Positions 19,001-26,427 of a stretch of 64,000 bases of DNA are shown one piece after another (position 1 is the stretch's first letter; each line of letters opens with the position of its first letter). The DNA lies in NCBI RefSeq assembly GCF_900091465.1, contig NZ_FMHV01000002.1, positions 3,348,001 through 3,412,000 of the forward strand, written 5' to 3'. A model generated the notes under the pieces. It was given only the letters and a program-made list of their open reading frames with translations, was not told the DNA's origin and did no database searches. Made by a program: the position numbers and the translations under genes. Source of the DNA: Micromonospora rhizosphaerae. Lineage in GTDB: Bacteria > Actinomycetota > Actinomycetes > Mycobacteriales > Micromonosporaceae.

Positions 19001-20503
19001 ATGTACCGCCACGCCCGGGACATGCCGCTGGAAGACCTGCGGGCAGCACTGCTCGCCCACCCCGTCGGCGGACAAAGCAGCATCACCATCGGTTTGATGC
19101 TCGCCGGCGAGGCCGCGATGATCCGTTTCGTCGGCAAGCACGCCATCGACCTCCAGGCTGCGCTGTCGGCAACGAAAGGCGTCCAGAGGGAGGACGACGA
19201 GCCGGAGGGCCCGCTCCCACCCGACGTGTTACGAGGCGTGGCAACCACATCGGCTCAGACCTCCGCTGCCCCGGGTCCCGCAACCGCCTCGCCGCCTTCG
19301 TCGGGGCGTGCGCATCGCCCAGCGGCACCCAGCAAGAGCTCGGTGGAACGCCCGGCGGCGCCGGAACACCTCGTTCAGCCCCGATCGGCAGCAGGGGCTC
19401 CGGGCCCGGCCCGCGGCAAGCACGTCACGGAGATGGTGATCGCCGTAGCCGCCGGCGGCCATCTCCACCTAGTCCGGTGCTCCTGCGGATTGGAGAGCCA
19501 GCCGCTGGACGATGCCGACCAAGCTTTCGCGTACGCCGACGCTCATGTGCGGCGAGAGCCACGGCCGCCATCCCTCATGTGGAAGGGCAAGCCGGAGGGG
19601 CCGCATGTCGCCGAGGTCATCACCGCAAGCGCGGGCGGCAGCAAGCTTCACTTCGTAGAGTGCTCATGCGGCTACAGAAGCTGGGCGGACACAGACGCAG
19701 AAAAGGCGGCGGCCGTCGCCGATCTACATCCGTATTCCGCGAAACGAGACGCGGAGCGGGAGAAAAGCGCGGCTGCGAACCGGAAGCGTACTGCGATGCG
19801 GAATGCAGCAGCACGGGAGGCGCTCAAACGGGATCCGCGGGTCTACGGTCCTATCGCCTACGACCCAGCGCACGAGATGGTGGTGATCCCACCGGTCCAA
19901 TCGCCGCATCCGGCGAACTTCGGCGTGCGGGACGATTCGCTGGCTGCAATGAGGGGCTTCGTGCTGGACGCTCTGGCACGCGTCGAGCAGTTCACCGATG
20001 TCGTCGAGGCTGACAATCGGGCCGAGGCGAGGGTGCCGGTGATCGTGAACCTCGTGCCGCGCCCTGACAACCCCCACACCCGCGAGGCGATCTCTGTAGC
20101 CCGTCCGCCAACCGACGGCGGTTCCGTGGTCGAGCGGCACATGGGCTACCTCTACAACCATACGCTCAAAATATGGGGCGAGAGCCTGCACAGGCTGGCC
20201 GTGGCCGCCTCTCCGGCCCCGATCGGCTGCCATGGCTGGATCTCACTCAGAAAGATCAAGATGGATGCTGTCGAGCAGGGAGAACGGCTCGTCGACCTAG
20301 CGGAGCTTGAACCCGGAGACGACCTGTGGGCGTCCAAGTATTGGGACGCCGACTGGAAGGTGCACCGGCACTCACCCTTCTCACGCACCGAAATGCTCAA
20401 GATCGGCTACCGAATCGACCACATCTACCTCGATATCCCGCTTCCGCCGCACCTCAAGAAGATGGTGGACTTCTACGTGGCGACGGGGGCGACTGCGGGC
20501 TAA
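16007..20503 (+). CDS. Sacsin/Hsp90-type GHKL ATPase, 1498 residues, with zinc-binding C-terminal region
   Basis: The start is GTG 16007, overlapping the helicase stop by four bases. The N-terminal GHKL ATPase shows the N-box ELLQNAEDAGA (E44, N48), a substituted HDG motif (70-72) and the G2 box GKFGVGFKAVF (100-110), as in sacsin-type proteins. A large middle section has no recognisable motif. Around 952-985 a CQVC...CPTC pair surrounds FEAVQF and NRLALCPTC, like an HNH treble clef whose catalytic histidines are replaced. Next comes a Pro/Ala linker and two similar units near 1138-1182 and 1199-1240 (H-V-x-E-M/V...C-S-C-G). The C-terminus is a further unknown domain. ATP-dependent clamp or sensor with the SNF2 helicase is the inferred role. 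Confidence 0.75.
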   Translation: MTTFDALSARRSAYVVAARENGFEEGLRRLLADLYPDNAHFIYELLQNAEDAGARHVVFDLRGDGLLVEHDGVRLFDLRDIESITSIGQSTKADDATSIGKFGVGFKAVFAYTQTPVIHSGMHSFAIRDLFVPVVVPGGGRPGWTTFWFPFDRPDKPADRAAAEVAHALRELSGTTLLFLNNITSIASSVFGEEPLRLDRRAIDGNVIEIASSHDMAGPARWYRIAGDVEVDGRSFPVAGAFALEAPPAKPDTAEKPKTRSKGYAVAPVDGQVSIYFPAVKETSGLRFHLHAPFASTVARDSVRDDPGNDALIDGIGSLIAQALPAMRDAALLTDGLLSALPNADDDLPARYEVLRERIIEAFDNEPLTPMAGGGHAPGKRLLRSDRSLREALTVKDVRFLLSLAALDDDEAITGWMLAREGRARAFLDSLDAVDFGPYELSHALGRAARAHENAAQYGSNLRNVPWHLVKQYETWQGWTKWIEAKPDERLRAFYIALGTLAARLKASHPYNLTLAKAPLLRVRDGAMARHVPGKEAYLPTAPGLHVDGLVPDSLLVPDDDGDEATKDVTKGARRALRDFYEHAEVQLWDAAAQLRARFEAYDLHPASVTTRHVDDLRQLKRLLDDDVVEAKAFEGLAFLVAVRRDGERYWAAPRDVYLDQPFIASGLAALYQSHQYRGTPPGRLDPAYASENFDVTGLADSLDVMRGLSVRPADISDNPKFQKSWSRSRQRAYTRVARDWQIPNFELIVATEDEDLLRSLWRTVVFAKASFAEAEFQANMTSPRYALESQLLQSLRHTPWVLDSDGNLRLPTDITVNELAEGLIVPDASPMLQHVGFGRNAAIAVEERRERELQAKALGFESVDVLLEIAEAYQADPESMRAWLRERKNLTLPEGASADPEQRARRAGENAADAPERRSEKRMRTVQIQVPGLQSAARAYLTQMYTNDEGVMVCQVCTSAMPFKVGGDYYFEAVQFVKDSTRDLHENRLALCPTCAAMYRHARDMPLEDLRAALLAHPVGGQSSITIGLMLAGEAAMIRFVGKHAIDLQAALSATKGVQREDDEPEGPLPPDVLRGVATTSAQTSAAPGPATASPPSSGRAHRPAAPSKSSVERPAAPEHLVQPRSAAGAPGPARGKHVTEMVIAVAAGGHLHLVRCSCGLESQPLDDADQAFAYADAHVRREPRPPSLMWKGKPEGPHVAEVITASAGGSKLHFVECSCGYRSWADTDAEKAAAVADLHPYSAKRDAEREKSAAANRKRTAMRNAAAREALKRDPRVYGPIAYDPAHEMVVIPPVQSPHPANFGVRDDSLAAMRGFVLDALARVEQFTDVVEADNRAEARVPVIVNLVPRPDNPHTREAISVARPPTDGGSVVERHMGYLYNHTLKIWGESLHRLAVAASPAPIGCHGWISLRKIKMDAVEQGERLVDLAELEPGDDLWASKYWDADWKVHRHSPFSRTEMLKIGYRIDHIYLDIPLPPHLKKMVDFYVATGATAG

Positions 20504-20606
20504 TCGAACCTGGCCCAGTGTGTTCGTGCTGCTACCACAGGGCGGTGCGGGGATTCAGAGGCGAGGGCCATACCCCAGGCGGCGCGAAGCCTCGGCTCGT
20601 GATCCA

Positions 20607-22268
20607 TCATTCCCCTGCTTCTTCCTGGAGCTTGGACTGTGCCCTGAAAATTGGTAGGAGAACCTCAGGGGGAATCTCTTCATCGTCGAATGGCATGGAC
20701 ATTAATCCATCCTCCTCCCAGTTGCCCGAGGATTGATAAACCAGTGTCCCTCGGGTTAGGTCATCCGCATCTGGCTGGACTGTCCACTTTTCCGGCCAGA
20801 GAAGATGTGCCGAGTTCTGGAGATGTAGCACACGCGCCTCGTCGAAGAATGAATAGCCGAAGGTGGTCTCGCGGAAAACGGCGTCGCGACCAAAGGTAAC
20901 TCCACCGAAGGAGCCGAGCTTGACGAAGGAAGTCTTACCGAAGTAGGCACCGCCGGAAAAGCTGGCGCCGTTGAACACAGCGAACGCGAAAGTCGAGTTT
21001 CGAAACTGGGCGACGTATGCGAACGCAGCTCCGACGAAGAATGCGCTCGCGGGGCAGGTCACCTCATCGAAGTTGGCAATCGAGCCGAAAAGCGCCCTGC
21101 TGAACTCGGCCCCACCGGCAAAGGTCACGCGGTTAAACGAGGCGTGGCCGGTGAAGGTCGCCTCATCGAACATGACAGAGCCGGTGAACCTCGCATCGTT
21201 GAACACCGCGTCGCCGCGGAAGGTCGCGCCGGTGAATGTGCCATCCCCTGTAAAGGCCCCCTCGCGGAACAAGGAGTTGCCGCCGAAGGTCGCGTCCCCG
21301 AAGGTGGCGACGCCTGCAAAGGTCGTGCTGGCGAACGAGGTGTCGCCCTCGAAGGTCACCTGATCGAATAAGGCCCGTCCGGTGAACGTCGATTCTCGGA
21401 ACCAAGCGTCGCCGTGGAAGCTCGCCTCAGTAAAGATGGCGCCGCTGTTGAAGGTAACCCCGTTGAAGTTGCAGTCGTGAGAAAAGGTCGCCCCATGGAA
21501 GACAGCATCCTCGTTAAAGGTCGCCCCCTCCATCCAGACACCGTCCACGAAAATCGCCTCAGCGAACAGGGCGTAGGTGACGGACGTGTGCTCCAGATGA
21601 AGTCCCTGAAAGAGCACCGCTCCGGTGAGGTCGAGGTGGATGCCCGGCCGGAAGGTCTCGTCCGGCGAGGGCGGGAGCCGCTGGGCGTCCGTTCCAGAGA
21701 CGCCCCTGGGACGACGAAGATGGTCCCCGAGGAGCCGTTGGGCGGTCAGGCGGACCTGAAGCTCTTGAGTAGGATCGCGCTTCGAAGCAACCGGTTTGGG
21801 AGCACGCGGAGGCGTGTACGGCATGCGCAGGTAGGCGCAGAGCACATCGACTACGGTCTGCCGCTGTTCAGGGTTGGCCTGAGCGAGATGCACGAGAGAG
21901 TACAGAGCACCGAGCCGGACCGGCGCCTCGTCATGGCCCAGCTGCTCAACGGCTTTCGTGTAGAGCTCGTTGACCTGTTCATTCTGCCGCAGCGCGTAGG
22001 TCCGGTCCTGCTCAGTCTGGTTCTGTCGGAACGTGCAGTAGGTGACCACCAAGCCGCCAGCCACGGCGAGTCCAGCGAGGGCCTGCACAAGGGTGGTGCG
22101 GACATCGTTCCTGGCCTTCAGCACCTGGTCTGGGTCCAAGCCCCTCTGCGGATGCCGCGTGAACAGCCACGGGCCCACGACAAACACGAACAGGAGTAGA
22201 AGCACCCCAACGAAGCCGGAAAGGCCCCAAAGCCACGCTCGAACTACTCGTTTCCGTCGCTCTGCCAT
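20607..22268 (-). CDS. Membrane-anchored pentapeptide-repeat-like protein
   Basis: A 553-residue protein from ATG 22268, preceded by GGAGAG. Two hydrophobic segments lie near 11-34 (WGLSGFVGVLLLLFVFVVGP) and 58-82, typical of an N-terminal hairpin anchor. Residues 90-160 are helical (NELYTKAVEQLGHDEAPVRLGALYSLVHLA), a segment common in actinobacterial pentapeptide proteins. From about 250 to 470 is a long quadrilateral beta-helix-like repeat with Phe every fifth residue (F-x-x-A-x-F-x-G). The function is unknown; members of this type are common in actinomycetes. It is convergent with the Hsp90-like gene, 103 bases away, and not obviously part of that system. Confidence 0.8.
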   Translation of the reverse strand: MAERRKRVVRAWLWGLSGFVGVLLLLFVFVVGPWLFTRHPQRGLDPDQVLKARNDVRTTLVQALAGLAVAGGLVVTYCTFRQNQTEQDRTYALRQNEQVNELYTKAVEQLGHDEAPVRLGALYSLVHLAQANPEQRQTVVDVLCAYLRMPYTPPRAPKPVASKRDPTQELQVRLTAQRLLGDHLRRPRGVSGTDAQRLPPSPDETFRPGIHLDLTGAVLFQGLHLEHTSVTYALFAEAIFVDGVWMEGATFNEDAVFHGATFSHDCNFNGVTFNSGAIFTEASFHGDAWFRESTFTGRALFDQVTFEGDTSFASTTFAGVATFGDATFGGNSLFREGAFTGDGTFTGATFRGDAVFNDARFTGSVMFDEATFTGHASFNRVTFAGGAEFSRALFGSIANFDEVTCPASAFFVGAAFAYVAQFRNSTFAFAVFNGASFSGGAYFGKTSFVKLGSFGGVTFGRDAVFRETTFGYSFFDEARVLHLQNSAHLLWPEKWTVQPDADDLTRGTLVYQSSGNWEEDGLMSMPFDDEEIPPEVLLPIFRAQSKLQEEAGE

Positions 22269-22451
22269 AGCTCTCCCGGACCCGAGGGGCTTTCGACTGT
22301 CCCATGTAGTGTTCGGCGACAGTTGACGAGGCACAAGAGTGCTGGGCAAGACGTTGATCCGACAATCAGTGAACCGCGCCGGATTTTGTAGAGGCTTTCC
22401 ATCCGGATGTGCTCCGCCCGCAAAAGCCGATCAACCCGTCCAACACCCTGG

Positions 22452-23220
22452 TCAGGTCGGCTGGTCCGTGAGGACGGGCAGCGGCGTGATGGTGCGCTCG
22501 TTGAGGTCACGGGCGATCCCCGCGATGCTGCGCCCGGCGAGGCGCTGAGCGAACATCCACTGCACATGCGGCGCGGTGAACGGGTCGGCCTCCAGCCGAC
22601 GGGCCATGCGTCCCCACCTAGCGTGTGCCCGGTTCGGGCGCGGCCCTGCCGCGACCAGCCGATACCCGTACGGCGGCCGGCCGCCGAGATGACGGCCTTG
22701 CTCGATCACCTGGGCGCACATGGCCGCCTTAGCCCGAAACCGCGAGCGCTGGACCTCTCGTCTGGAGTGCACACCGAGCAGGGCCAGCAGCGACAGGTGG
22801 AGTCGTTGCTGGCGTCGACCGGGCCGTTGAGCTCGGGCAGCCACAGCTCGACGCCATACAGTTTGAACAGCGGAGCGAGGTCGCGGAACTGGTTGCCGTA
22901 GAAGGCTCGCTCGAACTCTCCCACTACCACCGCGTCGAATCCGCGGCCGGGGTCGGCGAGCGCTGCCAGCAGTCGCGCGGCCTGCGGGCGACGTGGCCAC
23001 GGCAGCTGCCGCAAGTAGCCCACGTCGAAGAACTCGGCCACGATCATGCCCCGGCCGTCGAGAAGGTCCTCGGCGAAGTCGCGCTGCCACCGCCCGACGA
23101 CAACCGATACTGGAACTCCCAGGTCGACATCCGGCCGTAGAAGGCGAACCGGATACCCAGGGATTTGATGTTGCCGGGCGCCGCGTCCGCAGGCGGCCCC
23201 GCCGGTTCCGCTGCCGCATC
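22452..23220 (-). pseudogene. Frameshifted serine recombinase remnant
   Basis: Pieces of one large serine recombinase occur in three successive frames. IRFAFYGRMSTWEFQY (catalytic-domain start) is near 23155-23105. WQRDFAEDLLDG through FDAVVVGEFERAFYGNQF and LYGVELWLPE follow at about 23090-22850. RREVQRSRFRAKAAM, LGGRPPYGYRLV and WMFAQRLAGRSIAGIARDLNER are at about 22770-22500, ending at a stop at 22452. At least two frame changes separate them and the zinc-ribbon C-terminus is missing, so it is dead. It marks past integration of a mobile element in the island. Confidence 0.75.
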
Positions 23221-23407
23221 CACCAGCCGAGCAGATCGGGGCCGTCGAGTTCCGCCGCGCATCAGGGACCGCCCCACACGGCTCGGCAACCACTGTGTCC
23301 GAACTAGATGCAAAACGATGTGCGGGTTCGTGGCACTCGGCCACTCGCGACATTCGTTGGCCCGACTGGCCCGCGGGTAGGGACCGGCGGGCGGCTTGGA
23401 GGATGGG

Positions 23408-23567
23408 TCAGGCGGTGGGTGGCAGCTCGGTGAGCAGCTTCTCGACCCGGGAGCGGATCTGGTCGCGATTGGGCGGACGGCCTCGACGCCCTTGCCGGCG
23501 GGGCCTTCGAGCTTTCAGTCCTCGTAGCGCTTGCCGGAAAGACGGGGCAGGCGTCGCCGCAGCCCAT
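23408..23567 (-). pseudogene. Decayed 3' end of an arsenate reductase (LMW-phosphatase type)
   Basis: Reading from 23567, MGCGDACPVFP is followed, after single-base losses, by pieces equivalent to GKRYED, KLEGPAGKGVEAVRPI and RDQIRSRVEKLLTELPPT before a stop at 23408. This is the C-terminal half of an actinobacterial arsenate reductase (arsenate-mycothiol transferase type); the N-terminal catalytic Cys region is absent. Several indels make it non-functional. The flank 23568-23891 holds nothing else I can identify. Confidence 0.6.
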
Positions 23568-23891
23568 GGTGAGGGGTTACCTCGCTAACGGAGACTCTCT
23601 GATCCGAACCGCTTGAGAAAGAGAGCAGCCGTTGAGTCCACAGTCCCGTTGTCTACCCGGCGACGCGGTGGGCAGCCACCGGCGTAGGTATGCGAGCACG
23701 GCGGCGACGTCACTGCCCGCAGCACGGTTGCCAGCTTGTCGCGCACCTCGGCGACGGGTCCCGACGAGGGTCTACATAACGTCAGCCTCGGTACTACTAG
23801 GTCCGATCGGCCCGGAGGTCTGTGCTGCTGGCGTTGCCTGCAAGCCATACGGGTAGTCACCTAGGTTGCCCGGCATGGCTACCTTGTCTGC

Positions 23892-24926
23892 ATGTCGATC
23901 CCGCTTGATCTTTGGGGCCAGCGCGGTTGGGCCAGCGTCGACGTGGCTGGCGAGTCGCACTACCGACGCGCGATTCGTGGACTGTTTGGCAAGGATTTTA
24001 CGGCGAGCGGCACCGAGGTCGTACTGACGGCCCACCTGATACCCGAGCCGCGCAACAAGCACGATCGCAACGCAGTCGGCGTCTGGGTGGGCGGTGCCCA
24101 GATTGGCTACCTACCGCGCGAGGATGCGGTCCGGTACGCGCCAGTTCTCTCGGCACTCACGGCCCAAGGCTGGCTACCGCAGGTCTCTGCGACGGTATGG
24201 GGCTCGGAGTGGTCCGACTATGACGGCAAACCGGGCACCTTCCAAGGGTCTGTCCGGTTGGACCTCGCCGAACCACACATGCTTGTCCCAGCCAACATGC
24301 CGCCGAGTGGCGATTGCCGGATGTTGCCGACCGGCAACGCGATCCAGGTGACGGGCGAGGAGAAGTACCTGGCTAGCCTGGCGCCCTTCCTGCGGCCCGA
24401 GGGCGAATGCTGGGTGCACGTCAGCCTTCACGAGATCGTCGAGCAGTTGGCACGTAGTACCCGGACGGTAGTGGAGGTCCGTATCGACGGTGCTTGCGTC
24501 GGGCAGCTCACTCCGAAGATGAGCAGTGAGCTTCTGCCGGCAATGCGGCACCTCGAGCAGCAAGGCGCCACCGCGGCGGCCCGGGCCGTCGTAAAGGGCA
24601 ACAGAATCAAGACCGAGGTAGTCCTCTACGTCGCGCGAGCACATGAACTCCCGGAGAGCTGGCTCGGTGACGCCGCTTCGTCTCGACCCACCGCCGCCCC
24701 GTTGGTTCCCGTGACCGATCCGGTTGATCAGTCGGCTCCGGTCATCCCGGCAGCGCCGCGAGCGCACGGCCCGATCCCTCCACCGCCGAGTGGAATCAAG
24801 TTCGAGGTTCCCCCTGGTTGGCCGTCACCGCCCGAAGGCTGGATTCCGCCAGCCGGCTGGCAGCCGGACCCGAGCTGGCCACTCGCGCCGGATGGGTGGC
24901 AATGGTGGGTCCCGGTCTGGAAGTGA
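23892..24926 (+). CDS. HIRAN-like domain protein with Pro/Gly/Trp C-terminal tail
   Basis: A 344-residue protein. The N-terminal 100 residues fit a HIRAN domain: VDVAGESHYRRAIRGLFG, then LIPEPRNKHDRNAVGVWVGG and QIGYLPREDAVRYAPVL, the pattern that binds DNA 3' ends in HLTF-type helicases. A second alpha/beta segment spans 140-250 (VHVSLHEIVEQL, VEVRIDGACVGQL). After a Pro-rich linker, residues 300-344 carry repeated P-P-x-G-W units (PGWPSPPEGWIPPAGWQPD) and end WQWWVPVWK, a tail seen on several actinobacterial proteins. No enzymatic domain is attached. It is flanked on both sides by decayed genes. A DNA-end or damage sensor is inferred. Confidence 0.7.
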   Translation: MSIPLDLWGQRGWASVDVAGESHYRRAIRGLFGKDFTASGTEVVLTAHLIPEPRNKHDRNAVGVWVGGAQIGYLPREDAVRYAPVLSALTAQGWLPQVSATVWGSEWSDYDGKPGTFQGSVRLDLAEPHMLVPANMPPSGDCRMLPTGNAIQVTGEEKYLASLAPFLRPEGECWVHVSLHEIVEQLARSTRTVVEVRIDGACVGQLTPKMSSELLPAMRHLEQQGATAAARAVVKGNRIKTEVVLYVARAHELPESWLGDAASSRPTAAPLVPVTDPVDQSAPVIPAAPRAHGPIPPPPSGIKFEVPPGWPSPPEGWIPPAGWQPDPSWPLAPDGWQWWVPVWK

Positions 24927-25049
24927 AGGCGGGCGGATGGTGGCGTCGCTTTGCAGGCTCCGAGCGAGCGCCGATGTATAGCAGCGAAGTCCAGCAACGC
25001 CAGCCGCCGAGCCGAGCTGCACCAGCTCAACGATCTTGACAGGTTCCGG

Positions 25050-25391
25050 GCGGCCACGTACGGCACCGCTCACTCACCGCGCTCCGGCGGGCACTGGCCC
25101 CGACCGGGACCCTGGTGCTCTCCGTCGGCGGCGTCTACAGCGGCGGTAGCCTCATCGGACCGATCTGGCTACTCGCGCGCGGGCGGCTGCTGGCATCCTT
25201 CGTTCCACACCCCATCGTCACTTCTCACCACGGCACCCAGCCGGCAACACCTTGACCCGCTCCGCACCCACGCCGAGACCGACCGCCTCACCCCGGTAAT
25301 CGACCGGACCTATCCGCTCCACGACGTGCCCGAATCCATCCAGTACCTCGAAACCGAACACCGGCGGGCCAAAGTGGTCATCACCATCTGA
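25050..25391 (+). pseudogene. C-terminal remnant of a zinc-type alcohol dehydrogenase/quinone reductase
   Basis: Segments LRRALAPTGTLVLSVGGVYSGG and GPIWLLARGRLLASF are followed, in another frame, by RLTPVIDRTYPLHDVPESIQ and LETEHRRAKVVITI with a stop at 25391. This is the characteristic tail of MDR-family NAD(P)H reductases. The catalytic and Rossmann N-terminal portions are missing and at least one frame change is present. Confidence 0.6.
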
Positions 25392-25444
25392 CGCAGAGGC
25401 TGGGACCGCAGGATGTCGGCCAGTAACGGCGGTCAGCCTTTGGC

Positions 25445-25478
25445 GAGCACGGCTCGCATCTGAGCACGGCTCGCATCT
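25445..25478 (+). repeat. 17-bp perfect tandem duplication
   Basis: GAGCACGGCTCGCATCT occurs twice head to tail, followed by a partial third GAG, about 125 bases before the SbcCD operon. It is in the likely leader region of that operon but otherwise has no assigned role. Confidence 0.6.
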
Positions 25479-25603
25479 GAGGTAGTGCCTGATCCCTGGT
25501 CATCTGCCTCTCCCGGGGCCGAAAGGTGATGGGTGTCCTCGCCACCAACGATGCCACAAACTGGCAATTGCTGGAAGAGGCTGGAATGCCGTAAGATGCT
25601 CCC

Positions 25604-26389
25604 GTGACCTCCTCTGCCGAAGCCCTCGAACGCCGCATCGACGAGCTGCGCGCCGCCGTCCGCAAGGCGGTGACCGCCGGGGAACGGGAGCGCGCCAAGG
25701 TGCTGCGCGGTGAGCTGCGCAAGGCCGAGCGGCAGTGGGAGGAGGTGCTCGACGAGCTCGCTGAGCAGCCCGTCGCGGTCCGCCGGCAGACCGGCCCGCT
25801 CCTGCCGCTGCGTGAGCAGGTCCACCAGGCGCTGAACCTGCTGGGTGCGCCCGCCGCACCGAAGCTGATCATCGCCGTGCACGAGGCGTTCCACATGGGG
25901 GAGATGATCCCGGCCCGGCTCACCAGCCTGCGTCGCGACGAGGAACGGTCCTTCCGCTCGGCGCCGCATTCCCGGCCGTACTATCTCTGCGCTGCCCTGA
26001 CCGCCGACTTGCTCGCGCCGGCCCGCGGCCTGCTCGCCGTTTCCACCTGGCCGATGGTCACCCGAGTGATCGGGCCGCTGAGCCCGCGCGTTGATTTCCT
26101 CACCTCGGCCACCCGCCTGGCCGAACATCTGGACCGGATCCCCGATCCCGGTCCGCAAGCCCGGCGGCTGCTGTGGCGGTTCGCCGCCAACATCCCCGGC
26201 GCCGCCGCCAGCGCCGACGCGATGACCGCTGCGGCCGTCGCCGAGGCGGCCGAGGCCGAGCTCGAGATCCACCGGGACGCCGACCGGTCGCACCGCGAAG
26301 CGGCCGCGAAGCGGGCCCGCGAGCAGCTCGACGACGTCGAGCAGCTCTTCGGCAGCCGGCTGCGGAGCATCTCCGCGGCCGGCTCTTAA
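25604..26389 (+). CDS. Unknown coiled-coil protein, first gene of the SbcCD-nuclease-helicase operon
   Basis: A 261-residue protein from GTG 25604. Residues 1-52 form a strongly charged coiled coil (ALERRIDELRAAVRKAVTAG, then ERERAKVLRGELRKAERQWEEVLDEL). The middle, 60-190, is globular, with APKLIIAVHEAFHMGEMIPA and LCAALTADLLAPARGLLAV. The C-terminus, 200-255, is again Ala/Glu/Arg-rich helix. I recognise no family. The segment HEAFHMGE superficially recalls a metal site but lacks an HExxH motif. It precedes the nuclease gene by 38 bases and is the first gene of six running in one direction, so it is probably a structural or regulatory subunit of that machine. Confidence 0.65.
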   Translation: MTSSAEALERRIDELRAAVRKAVTAGERERAKVLRGELRKAERQWEEVLDELAEQPVAVRRQTGPLLPLREQVHQALNLLGAPAAPKLIIAVHEAFHMGEMIPARLTSLRRDEERSFRSAPHSRPYYLCAALTADLLAPARGLLAVSTWPMVTRVIGPLSPRVDFLTSATRLAEHLDRIPDPGPQARRLLWRFAANIPGAAASADAMTAAAVAEAAEAELEIHRDADRSHREAAAKRAREQLDDVEQLFGSRLRSISAAGS

Positions 26390-26427
26390 CCCCTGATAGC
26401 ACTTCGTCTTCCGCGAAGGACGACTCG

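Noticed and set aside
12978..20503. DISARM
   Set aside because: A DrmD-like SNF2 helicase and, 10 kb away, a PLD protein are present, but there is no DrmA, no DrmB with DUF1998 and no methyltransferase partner.
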